Source: Bremia lactucae (Eukaryota; Oomycota; Peronosporomycetes; Peronosporales; Peronosporaceae). From it: a DNA stretch of 64,000 nucleotides. The stretch spans positions 4,657,223 through 4,721,222 of the forward strand of contig NC_090611.1 of assembly GCF_004359215.1 (NCBI RefSeq), read 5' to 3'. A program made the translations under genes and the position numbers. Numbering within the stretch: the stretch's first letter is position 1; every line of letters starts with the position of its first letter. Under the pieces are notes generated by a model. It was not told the origin of the DNA and searched no databases. It worked only from the letters and a program-made list of their open reading frames with translations. This document shows, one piece after another, positions 10,425 to 19,539 of this stretch.

Positions 10425-11222
10425 TTAATCATGCTTGGTACCAGTGGTCGTGGCAAAACGCCTCTTTAGTCTTGGGAGCACAAGGCCACCTACGATAGCA
10501 ACCACTATAAGCTGCATCGTCGTGGCGCTATCAATAATGTCTCCACGCGATCGTAGCTCGCGCAGAATAAGCCCAGCTTTGCAGCTCAGGAAATTGTACG
10601 GAACGAGCCCAAATAGCGGGCCTAACGTAAATTGGCCTAGCGGAATGGCCAAGTGGGGCGACGCCATGTTAATAAACCAATTGGGGGTGAATGGAAATAC
10701 GCGCAGGAATATCATATTCAGCGCCATTTCGTCGCGATGTGCGTCCAATATACTTCTTAAGCGATCGAGTTTTTGCGGAAAAAAGTGCGTGACGACGCGG
10801 TAGCCAAAACGCCGCGAAAGGAGAAACATAAAGACCGATCCCAGTGTGTTGTTAGCCAAGCACAGAGGAAATCCCAGCGTCATCCCAAACAACGCGCCGC
10901 CCAATAGATTGAAAAATACGGTGCCCGGAATCGCAAATGTTTGCAGGTATAGATAGCAGCCCATGTGTGCGAGCAAAAGTGAACCTCGTTGGCGCTCGGA
11001 GAAGCTCTGAAGGGTCTTGCCTAGCTCTTGAGCTGCCTCGAGCGTTGTAGGCAGTCGAAGCGCGAGCCACTCGGTGTCTGTGAGCGTCGAGATTACCAGC
11101 GAGTGCAACATCACGCCTAATAGCGCCGTGGTGACTATGAAAACGACGCCCACGAGCTGAAGATCACGGCGCCAGTCCGACATCGTTGCTAAACTTTGTC
11201 GACTGCTGCGGATCCTGTTCAA
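10425..11222 (-). CDS. TMEM41/VTT-domain (SNARE-associated Golgi type) membrane protein
   Basis: Intact 265-residue frame. One hydrophobic segment near residues 24-48 is followed by the conserved VTT core at about 85-215, which contains YLYLQTFAIPGTVFFNLLGG, FLLSRRFGYRV and RVFPFTPNWFINMASPHLAIP; a last hydrophobic segment lies at about 237-252 before a basic tail. The Y-LQTFAIPG and R-FP-TPNW-IN signatures are those of the TMEM41 subgroup; animal members are ER lipid scramblases involved in autophagy, so a similar role is inferred. A second Met at residue 14 (MSDWRRDL) is an alternative start. The promoter and first ~21 codons are duplicated at 17517-17997 across a retroelement. Confidence 0.87.
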   Translation of the reverse strand: MNRIRSSRQSLATMSDWRRDLQLVGVVFIVTTALLGVMLHSLVISTLTDTEWLALRLPTTLEAAQELGKTLQSFSERQRGSLLLAHMGCYLYLQTFAIPGTVFFNLLGGALFGMTLGFPLCLANNTLGSVFMFLLSRRFGYRVVTHFFPQKLDRLRSILDAHRDEMALNMIFLRVFPFTPNWFINMASPHLAIPLGQFTLGPLFGLVPYNFLSCKAGLILRELRSRGDIIDSATTMQLIVVAIVGGLVLPRLKRRFATTTGTKHD

Positions 11223-11629
11223 GAAAGTGTTCGGAAGAACGGGGGGTAGGTTATTTTTTGGAAATTTTTATTTTGTTATTTGAATGGATTTTATTGCCAG
11301 ATCGTTATTAATTAAAAAAAAGAATGCCAGTTAGCAAACAGTTTAACTAAGTAAAATTTTAGGAAAACATGATCCTTTGGCTGATGTATATTTGGTAAGG
11401 CTGTAGAGATAGAGTGCGGCAACCGATTCTAGTTTACAGATGGACAAAGGTCTAAGTCCTTCATACTAGCCATAGAAGGATATGAATATTAAAAATAACG
11501 ACGACAAGAAACAGTCTCTAATTTGCTCTACACTGTTTAGTAAGTATACTTCGTTACGACGTAGTGCTAGCTAAGTAAAATAAACAGGTGTTCCTTGTAC
11601 CGCACACTATCTCCGTCCCAGCGCGAGAT
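11158..11629. repeat. Left copy of ~475-bp duplication flanking element D
   Basis: Covers about the first 21 codons of the TMEM41-like gene and its upstream region, ending exactly at the 5' LTR of element D. The right copy is 17517-17997, in the same orientation and roughly nine-tenths identical by eye, for example CTTTGGCTGATGTATATTTG and AAATAAACAGGTGTTCCTTG in both. This copy keeps the working gene start. Confidence 0.9.
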
Positions 11630-11879
11630 TGTCAGGACCATTCAACTCGCTGAGCCCATGACCACTCATTTCGATTTATCTTTTATACCATTCCTTTTCT
11701 ATTGATTCAAATTACATATGCGCCATAATAAAAACAAGTAAAAAGGTTGGCGCAATAAGGAGAGATGATACTTAGTAATAATTAGATTTAGGATAGGCGA
11801 TCCTTAGAGGATGAGCCAAAAGTATCGGCTAGTAAAGCAAAAAAAATAATTCAGTCGTAATTTACCCTCATTCCTCACA
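11630..11879 (+). repeat. 5' LTR of element D
   Basis: 250 bp, starting TGTCAGGACCATTCAACTCG and ending CATTCCTCACA. It pairs with 17270-17516. A putative primer-binding site starts at the LTR boundary (AGTGGTACCACTTG). Confidence 0.9.
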
Positions 11880-11903
11880 AGTGGTACCACTTGTTGGTCT
11901 TCC

Positions 11904-12036
11904 GCTCGCTTCTTCGCCGTCCGCTCGCTTCTTCGCCGTCCGCTCGCTTCTTCGCCGTCCGCTCGCTTCTTCGCCGTCTACTCGCTTCTTCGCCGTCTGC
12001 TCGCTTCTTCGCCGTCCGCTCGCTTCTTTGCCGTCC
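11904..12036 (+). repeat. 19-bp minisatellite, seven units, in element D leader
   Basis: Seven head-to-tail copies of GCTCGCTTCTTCGCCGTCC with only a few substitutions, 25 bp after the 5' LTR. As 19 is not a multiple of 3, the array is open in several frames; the resulting Arg/Ala/Glu-rich or Ser/Leu-rich frames, for example minus strand 11868-12215, are products of the repeat and are not taken as genes. Confidence 0.95.
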
Positions 12037-12689
12037 GTTCGCGCTTCGCTGGATTGCACTGCGTTGGATTGCCCAGCACTACTTGTAGCGTAAGGGATTC
12101 CACTCGCAGCCAGTAACGTACTGCTTGTAGCGTGGGAATTTCCGCTCGCAGTCAACTGCTCCATTCCTTTGGAAGCGCTGCGTAGCAGTTTTGATTGTGT
12201 GGCTTCAGTATCCACTGTAACTCTAAGCGTCTGCCTGACAGATATAGTCGCTTAGTCTGTGTGAGGTTGGGACCGGCTTAACACGGTGAAACAGTTAATC
12301 CATCTGGAATAAGATTGAATCTCTTACCCATTACGCTTAATGGCTAAAGAAAGTCGTTGAGATTTATGAGCAAAAAGCTAAAAGCTAATAATCAGATTCC
12401 ATACTACTGTAGTAAGGCTTTCCTCTTTGAGTACGGTGAAAAGTCTGCAAAGACTGCGAACGATTTGCCTGCGTCATTACAAAAGACCCGACGCATTACA
12501 AAAGGCCCGACGCATTGCAAAGATCTTAGCAAAGCAACTCACCAAGGAGAAAGGATGCCTGCCCAAGCAAGAGTCCACCTTATCAGCTCCGTTACACGAG
12601 GTATACGCGCTTTTAGAAGAAGCCGAGCGCACCATTTTTAAGGATCTTCGGTTCAACTTAAGAGCCTAGTCTTTTTATAGTTCCGAACA

Positions 12690-13696
12690 CATTCTTCTTC
12701 CATTATGGGCAACCCTCAAACGCCGAGCTAATGCAGCAAATGATGCACATGCTACAGCAACAACAAGAGTTAATCAAAACATTCGCTAATTCCTAAAAGA
12801 TAGGTGGGCTTAAGGTGGACGGGCTAAGGATGCCGACGTAAAGCGGAAAAAGCGAAGAGTCGGTTCGCCTTTATTACGCGCAAGTACAGCAATATTTTAT
12901 TGCGCACGGTAAGAAGTGGAAAGAGGACGCAAAGGCTCCTCAAGTACTTGCCGTACTAGGAAGCTCATTGCGAGGACCAGCAGCACAATGGCTCTTGCTG
13001 CATCAAAAAAGAAATTCACTCAGCCGATGAGTTTTCTCTAGCAGTGAAAAAAAAACAATTCGTCTTTGCGGATCTGCAACAACGTCTTCGAGACGATCTG
13101 CATCGGCTGAGACAAGCCAATTGCAAAGGCTTAACGGACTACATTGCGAAATCTCGACACATTATTTCGCAAGTTGAGGACATGACTCGAGTTGACATTT
13201 CATCTATTTTCAACGAGGGTTTAAAGCAAGAACTCAAGAAGAAGTTCAATATCGACGGGGAAACGCACTGTAGGATGCTATTACTGTGGCGCTCGATTTT
13301 GAACGCACACATTCGGGTGTTTATCATCACCACAACGCTACAAAACCTCGTCCTGGTCCACAAAATGTGGCCAGAGAATTAAACAAGAAGCCAGAGCCGA
13401 TGGAAATCGGCAATGCTCGGCCATTTAATAGGTCTTCTTGCGTCCATAATCGACGTCGAAATAAACGAAAGTGTGCATACTGCAAAATACTGGGGCACAC
13501 GATTCAGCAGTGTTACAAGCGCAGGAACCAGCAAAATAATCGCGGCAACGGATATCGTCGCGATCGTGCGAACGCCAACTATTTCGTGAATGAGTCAGTT
13601 AAAGAAGAAACCATCGCGACTGCGTCAAACGAAGCTATCACCACACTATGTGAAGCTGACTTTGCTTCCTTCACGGGAAAAGATTTGATCATCTAA
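12690..13696 (+). pseudogene. gag of element D (capsid and zinc knuckle), broken
   Basis: Capsid-like sequence is readable from about 12690 in several frames (ESVRLYYAQVQQYFIAHGKK; LGSSLRGPAAQWL). It continues at 13044-13382 (DLQQRLRDDLHRLRQANCKG, TDYIAKSRHIISQVEDM, IFNEGLKQELKKKFN), then shifts frame to 13286-13696. There a complete CCHC knuckle, CAYCKILGHTIQQC, lies about residues 64-77 after a basic stretch. Gag would form the particle and bind element RNA. Stops and shifts rule out function. Confidence 0.85.
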
Positions 13697-13699
13697 AAG

Positions 13700-16600
13700 G
13701 GTCATCTTGACGATCGTGCTGTCAATATGATACTCGATTCTGGCGCCACATGCAATGGGGTGAAGCCGAGTTTGCTGCAATGCGTCATGTCCTGAAATGG
13801 CTTTCAAGTCACTCGTTTCGAAGGCACTAATAACACCAAAAATAAGTGAAGAAAGGAGTCGCCAATAGCCCATTTGATGATAATCGAATTTCTGACGTTC
13901 CGGTCATTGAGTGGCCAATGAGCAATTGCCATGATGTAATTCCGGGTAAGCCCTGGTGTGCTGCGCACGAGCCAATCATTAATTGACGTACTCATCAAGT
14001 TTCGTTCAAAAGTGGTGACATACCATATGATGAGGTTGTGAATCGGTCATTATTCCTCTGCTGACTTCTTAAGGAAATTGAAGACATCACAATTTGAAGA
14101 AGTCTATCGTGTCAAAATTTATCAAGAGTCGGAATTTACAAAACCTCGTGAAAACGATTGAAGGCTTTACTCGATTCCTATAAAGATGTATTCCCAGAAA
14201 AGTTACCGAATTCATTGCCTCCTCATCGGTCGGTGGAGTTTGGTATCAATATACAGCCCGGTGTGCAACCGAGTAATCGTTCGCCATTTCGACTTTCACA
14301 AGCTGAACAAAAGGCTTTACAGAAGTTCGTCGATGAGAACCTTTCATGCGGATAGATCGAGCTTTCAGACTCGCTTTGGGTATCAAACATCTTCGGCATT
14401 CCTTAAAATGACCCAACGATCGGTACGAGGTGTATCTCGTTCGGAATGGATTCGATCCGGAAACGCGAACATTTTGCTCAGTTGGGTGATTGGCTTTCGT
14501 TACGTCAACTCAACGTCAGTCGTCCCTAAAATACCTTTGCCGCGAATCGATAAATTATTCGATAAGATGTATGGTATGAGCTACTTCACAGTCATTGACT
14601 TAGCTCAAGGGTACCATCAGAGGCATATTCATCCGGATAGCAAAACGTACACTGCGTTTCGTAAATCAAATGAGACATATCAGTGGTGCGTTGCGCCGAT
14701 GGGCCTTGCTGGAATGCCTCGCATTTCGTCGCGCTTGATGCGTGTTCTTTTTGAAAAGTTCTCATTCGTTGTTGTATATTTGGATGGTACATGCATCTTT
14801 TCCGTCTCAAAAAAAGGTACTTCTGAAAATTCTAAATTATCTGAACATTCATAACCCTGACACCATTGGCTATTAATTACTTTTAATGTAATACTGGGGT
14901 CAATTATTTCATGCTATCGTGTTCGACGTCTTACGCAAGTGAATACTCTTCGCTCACATTGGTAAGTGCAAGTTCGCGCGTCAAGAGGTCAGCTTTTTGG
15001 GGCACGCTGTTTCTGGTGACGGATTATTTATCGAAAACAAAGGCGGAAGCAATCGCGAAGTGGCCTTCACTTACCTCTGTAAAGGAATCGCAAAGTTTTC
15101 TTGGTCTTGCTTGTTATTATCGCCGCTTTATTCATCAGTTTGCGCAAATAGTTCTGCCGTTGAGCCATCTCGTTAGGAAAGATTTTTCATGGGTCTTGAA
15201 TGCAGAACAAGAGGATTTGCTCGTAAGGCTGAAGTCTGCCTTACAAGCTGCACCTGTGCTGACTTTGCCTAACTCTTCACGCCCGTTTGTTCTCACTACG
15301 GATGCATCGGGGTCGTGCATTGGTGGCGACTTATCGCAATTTATCAATAGACATGACCATCCAGTAGCGTTTTACTCAAAGAAACTTGGAATCCGTGAGA
15401 TTAGTTGGCCTGCTCGTGAGAAGGATCTATTTGCAATAAAAGAGGGGTTAGAAAAATGGGCAATAGCGCCTGCTCTTGGCTTCTTCATCATCCGTCAGTC
15501 TCGCCGAAGTTGGCTCGATACTTGACCACCTTCGCTCAATACGCGTTTACTATACACCACATTAATGGTGCTTTAAACGTTGTAGCTGATGCGCTTTCGC
15601 GCCGGCCTGATGATTCTGTCGTGGACAATATCCGCTTTCATAAGTGCGATTTTCTAGTTGCCAACAACGAGGTACACGTTTACTTTGTTCGCCCTCGGTG
15701 CCAACTCTGCCCCGGGAGGAAGCTGAGACTCTGCAAGTTGCTGCCTTAATGACAGTGTCGTATGGCGAGTTGTCAACAGAAGTTCGTAAGCTACTTCAAT
15801 AAGGCTTTGCCAGAATTGCCTAAAGAAGCATGGAAAAGCTCCGAAACAAGTTTATTGATTGTGAAGCAAGAGAAATTGTTGTTTTTGCGCACATTAAACG
15901 TCTTTGCGTGCTCAACAACAACCGCTTGCGAACGAATGTAATATCGAAATATGATAATTCGGCAATAGCTGCTCTGCCGGGCAATCGCAGAACATTCTTG
16001 CGAGTTGCTCAGTGGTATTACCGGAAATCGTTGCAGAGAAACGTCAAGGAATATGTCAAAACTTGGGAAACCTGCGCACGTCGGAAACATGATAATTAAC
16101 AAAAAAACAACGTATTACTTATGCCAATTCCAATACCGGATGCTTGCTGGCAAGTGGTATCAATGGACTTTATAAGAGGGCTTCCTGTTTCCAATGGATT
16201 TGCCATCCTAACTGTTGTCGATAAGTTTTCCAAACGCACGAAGTATGCAGCAGTGCACGATAAGGACGATGCATGCACCACAGCAAAAGTATTTTTTGAT
16301 GCTGTCATTCGACACCATGGTATTCCCGCAGTTAATATCAGTGACCGAGATAGCAAGTTCACGTCCATGTTTTCGAAGTCATTGATGACGATCATCGGTG
16401 TTCGTCTAAGTATTACAACCGCTTATCGGGCTTAAGCCGATGGACAGACCGAGCGCCAGAACCTTGTGGTAGAAGACGCACTCAATCGCATAGCATCTTA
16501 CCATGGCACTGACAGGACCGAACACTTGGGAAGCATAGAGTATGCGTCTATACTGGTTCGTGCATCTACTGGATACTCTTCCTTTGAAATAGATACGGGA

Positions 16601-17260
16601 AGAAGGGAACGCTCTGCATGGCAAAAGTCACTGGGCTGGACTAGTCAACCAAAGGATATTGACGTTTACGCAAAAGAGTTTATCGAAGTACGAGCAAATA
16701 TCATCGATCAGGCTCGCAGAAATCTGTTGATAGCACAAGCTTCGCAAAAGCAATATTACGATCAAAAGCGCCGAATAAATCAGGTCGAATTCAAAGTTGG
16801 AGATCTACTTATACTTGATACTCGCAAAATATCGTTTAAACACGCTGCGAAAAATATGGGACACCAAGAGCCAAGATTGCGGCAAGAAAGGTGGAACCAT
16901 TCGAAACTATCAAAATGTTTAATTCTAATGTGGCAAGCTTGAGTTACCACAAACTATGAATAGGATTATTCCAACCTTTAATGTTGATGTTCTATCAAGT
17001 ATGAACCGACACCGGAAAGGTTTCGAAGTCGCCCGATACCGAAAGCATCACAATTCGTGGATAATGGCACAGCGGATCATTTTCAAGTTATTGAACGTCT
17101 GTTGAAGAAAGCCAACTCAATCGCTAACCATACTGGCTCGTACAATGGCATGGCGAAACTAAGGAAGAAGCAAGCTAAGAAAAAGAGAAAAATATTCGCC
17201 ATGTCTCCCACTGGAAGGACCTCGTCGCCGACTTCAATCAGCGTCAACGAGAGATCAAAT
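13700..17260 (+). pseudogene. pol of element D (protease, RT, RNase H, integrase, chromodomain), broken
   Basis: The protease active-site motif DSGAT is at about 13736-13750. RT spans 14158-14355 (DVFPEKLPNSLPPHR) and 14186-14854 (FTVIDLAQGYHQ); the catalytic YLDD reads YLDG at 14776-14787, so RT is dead by sequence. RNase H is at 14911-15525 (FVLTTDASGSCIGG) with the tail HHINGALNVVADALSRRPDD to about 15640. The integrase core is at 16121-16435 (CWQVVSMDFIRGLP, SDRDSKFTSMF), with a stop before DGQTER, and the C-terminal part at 16466-16942 (FKVGDLLIL). At about 17075-17258 a frame-broken chromodomain is visible (FQVIERLLKK, WLVQWHG, SHWKDLVADFNQRQ), marking a chromovirus-type element. Confidence 0.88.
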
Positions 17261-17269
17261 CGGGGAGGA

Positions 17270-17516
17270 TGTCAGGACCAGTTAACTCGCTAAGCCCTTG
17301 GCCACTCATTTCGATTCATCTATTGAACCATTCATTTTCTTTAATTCAAATTTACATATGCGCCATAATTAAAACAAGTATAAGGTTTGCGCAATTAGGA
17401 GATATGATACTTCGTAAGAATTAGATTTAGGATAGGCGATACCTTAAGGAGTGAACCAAAAGTATCGGTTAGTAAAACTAAATTAATTCAGTCGTAATTT
17501 ACCCCCATTCCACACA
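17270..17516 (+). repeat. 3' LTR of element D
   Basis: 247 bp, TGTCAGGACCAGTTAACTCG to CATTCCACACA, preceded by the purine tract AATCGGGGAGGA. It pairs with 11630-11879. Confidence 0.9.
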
Positions 17517-17997
17517 AGAGGTCCCGGCGCCATTCCGATAACGTTGTAAACATTGTCGACTGCTGCGGGTCCATTTTAAGAAAGTGATCGGAAGAACGTA
17601 GGGTAGTTATGTTTTGAATATTTTATATAGTTATTTAAATTGAATTTTATTGCCAGGTCGTTATTAAAATTAAGAAAGAATGCCAGTTGGTATACAATTT
17701 AACTAAGTAAAATTTTAGGGAAGTATGATCCTTTGGCTGATGTATATTTGGTAAGGCTGTAAAGATCGAGTGCGGCAACCGATTCTAGTTTACATTTGGA
17801 TAAAGGTCTACGTGGCTCGGAGCCTACCGCCATAATAGCCATAGAAGGATATCAATATTAAAAATAATGACGACAAGAAACAGTTTCTTATTGCTCTACA
17901 TTGTTTAGTAAGTATACTTAGTTACGACGTAGAGCTAGCTAAGTAAAATAAACAGGTGTTCCTTGTGCTGCACACTATCTCCGTTCCAGCGCGAGAT
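17517..17997 (-). pseudogene. Right copy of ~475-bp duplication: 5' fragment of TMEM41-like gene
   Basis: Duplicate of 11158-11629, starting directly at the 3' LTR of element D. Read on the minus strand it holds the promoter region and the first ~21 codons of the TMEM41-like gene (SEWRRDL against SDWRRDL), then runs into the LTR. One base has been lost inside the short coding part, so it is a dead gene start. To the right the sequence continues into what was presumably the original upstream flank. Confidence 0.85.
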
Positions 17998-18746
17998 TCA
18001 TTTGCGACGTTTGAGGTAATTCCCCCCGATTAAAATACACTTATTATGAGTACTGCGTAAGATGCATGGTAAGTTGTTCCTGAGCGAATCCGTCACATGT
18101 TTACGCAGGGCATCCCAGTGAAAAGCGCTCAGTTAGAGGCATGTCGATGAGAATGCTCTTGATTAAAGCCTACACTAAGATCAACGTGCCGGCTCAGGCT
18201 GATTTACTGATGCCTGAATTGAATCCTATCATCGGTTTAATTAAATTCGTCGGATAGGAAGATCAATGAAAATCTTCGCATCTGGTTCGCGAGGCGAAAA
18301 TGACCAAATCGACCACCCTTACAATGAAGCTTCAATTTTAGCCCACGCAATCTTCATTTTAGAGGTCGAGCAAAATCTCGAGCATACACTCGCTGCAGCA
18401 TATTTTTATAGCGGAACATCGTAGGAAGATGCAGGTATCATGTAGGCCTTCGCTGTCTACTGATAGTCGTTCACACTATCGCTACATTTAGGTAAGCGTC
18501 AGCTGTTGGCGTATGCATAAAAATTTACGCTCGCTCATACCAAGCTTGCTCCTGATCTGGTAATCGACAATATCAAAGCCGAGTCTAAGAATGTGCCCGG
18601 CTTGGTCCCGCTATTTCGAGTACAGCTAATTATACATGCGGAGGCTGCCTATTTGGCGTTGCTAAAAGAGAACGCGCACCGAAAGGCCTTATGCCATTAG
18701 TATATTGGCCGCCTATGTCATAACAATTTAAAAAACGTGCCTAGAG
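17998..18746. other. Unassigned degenerate sequence
   Basis: About 750 bp without a long frame. Short open stretches on the plus strand (for example about 18500-18710, with LAPDLVIDNIKAESKNVPG) suggest an old coding relic, but no family is recognised. It may include the original upstream flank of the TMEM41-like gene and a decayed element. Confidence 0.3.
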
Positions 18747-19218
18747 TGTAACGGGCTAAAGTTGCCCGAATGTAACACAGTTCCCGTTAAGTACACTTGG
18801 TGTACTTAAGGGGATGGTCAATTACTAAATTATAGTAACTAGACCCAGCACTCGGGTGTGGTGCACATTTGTGACCAACCCTTGTGTATGTGATGCACAT
18901 CGGTGCATTCACATTACGAGGGATGACGCCTAGCGTCATCCGTTACGCGAGGTATCTAGAAAGATACGCTCGCAATACATATTGTTATCTATAGAGATAA
19001 CATTTTAATTGGTAAAAATAGGTATTTGTATTTAATTCTATTAAATATAAATCAGTCTGAAAACTACTTCCTACTTGGTAAGTGCGCACGAGGAGACGGA
19101 TTACCGCTCCCGTGACGACACTTAACCAGAGTACTTAGTGTGTTGGGTGAGGTCGCTTGCGCGCCCACCACAACTACCTCACTGCACGCAAGAGAAGCAG
19201 GTTTAACCGCTTCCTCGC
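18747..19218 (+). repeat. LTR, family B, cut by assembly gap
   Basis: Starts TGTAACGGGCTAAAGTTGCC and matches the LTRs at 28673 and 36000 until it enters the gap. It carries four self-complementary segments: 18784-18811, 18921-18941, 18947-18973 and 18984-19001. The last ~60 bp of the LTR should lie in the gap. Confidence 0.85.
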
Positions 19219-19318
19219 NNNNNNNNNNNNNNNNNNNNNNNNNNNNNNNNNNNNNNNNNNNNNNNNNNNNNNNNNNNNNNNNNNNNNNNNNNNNNNNNNN
19301 NNNNNNNNNNNNNNNNNN
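19219..19318. other. Assembly gap (100 N)
   Basis: Exactly 100 N, probably a placeholder of unknown true size, between a family-B LTR and a family-A-like internal region. Confidence 0.95.
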
Positions 19319-19539
19319 CAGTTAAAAGTTAGGACACTGAGCTCATGAGTGCGGTGCCTCACACCCAGTACCGAGAGGTACTAAACGTAGTTATGGACCG
19401 AATGCCAAAAAGGGCAACGGTCGCCGGTCCGACGTTGTTGCGAAATCATAACAGCTAGGCGGACCGCCAAAAAACGGTCGTAGGTAAGTAGGGGTGCAGC
19501 GCCCTACTGATCCGGTAACCTATAAAAAAATAATCTGTT

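Larger units (their letters stand above)
11630..17516 (+). mobile_element. Full-length decayed Ty3/Gypsy chromovirus (element D)
   Basis: LTR 11630-11879, leader with a minisatellite, gag 12690-13696, protease about 13700-13990, RT 14158-14854, RNase H 14911-15640, integrase 15830-16940, chromodomain about 17075-17258, purine tract, LTR 17270-17516. Every domain of a Ty3/Gypsy element is present in order, but frames are broken many times. The two LTRs differ by roughly a tenth of their positions, so the insertion is old. There is no matching short target duplication (GAGAT on the left, AGAGG on the right); a ~475-bp duplication flanks it instead. Confidence 0.92.

Noticed and set aside
11904..12036. 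Regular short direct repeats resembling a CRISPR array
   Set aside because: Units are contiguous without unique spacers, and the genome is eukaryotic.
11868..12215. 115-codon minus-strand frame, Arg/Glu/Ala-rich repeats
   Set aside because: It is a translation of the 19-bp minisatellite in the element D leader; open frames on both strands follow from the repeat itself.
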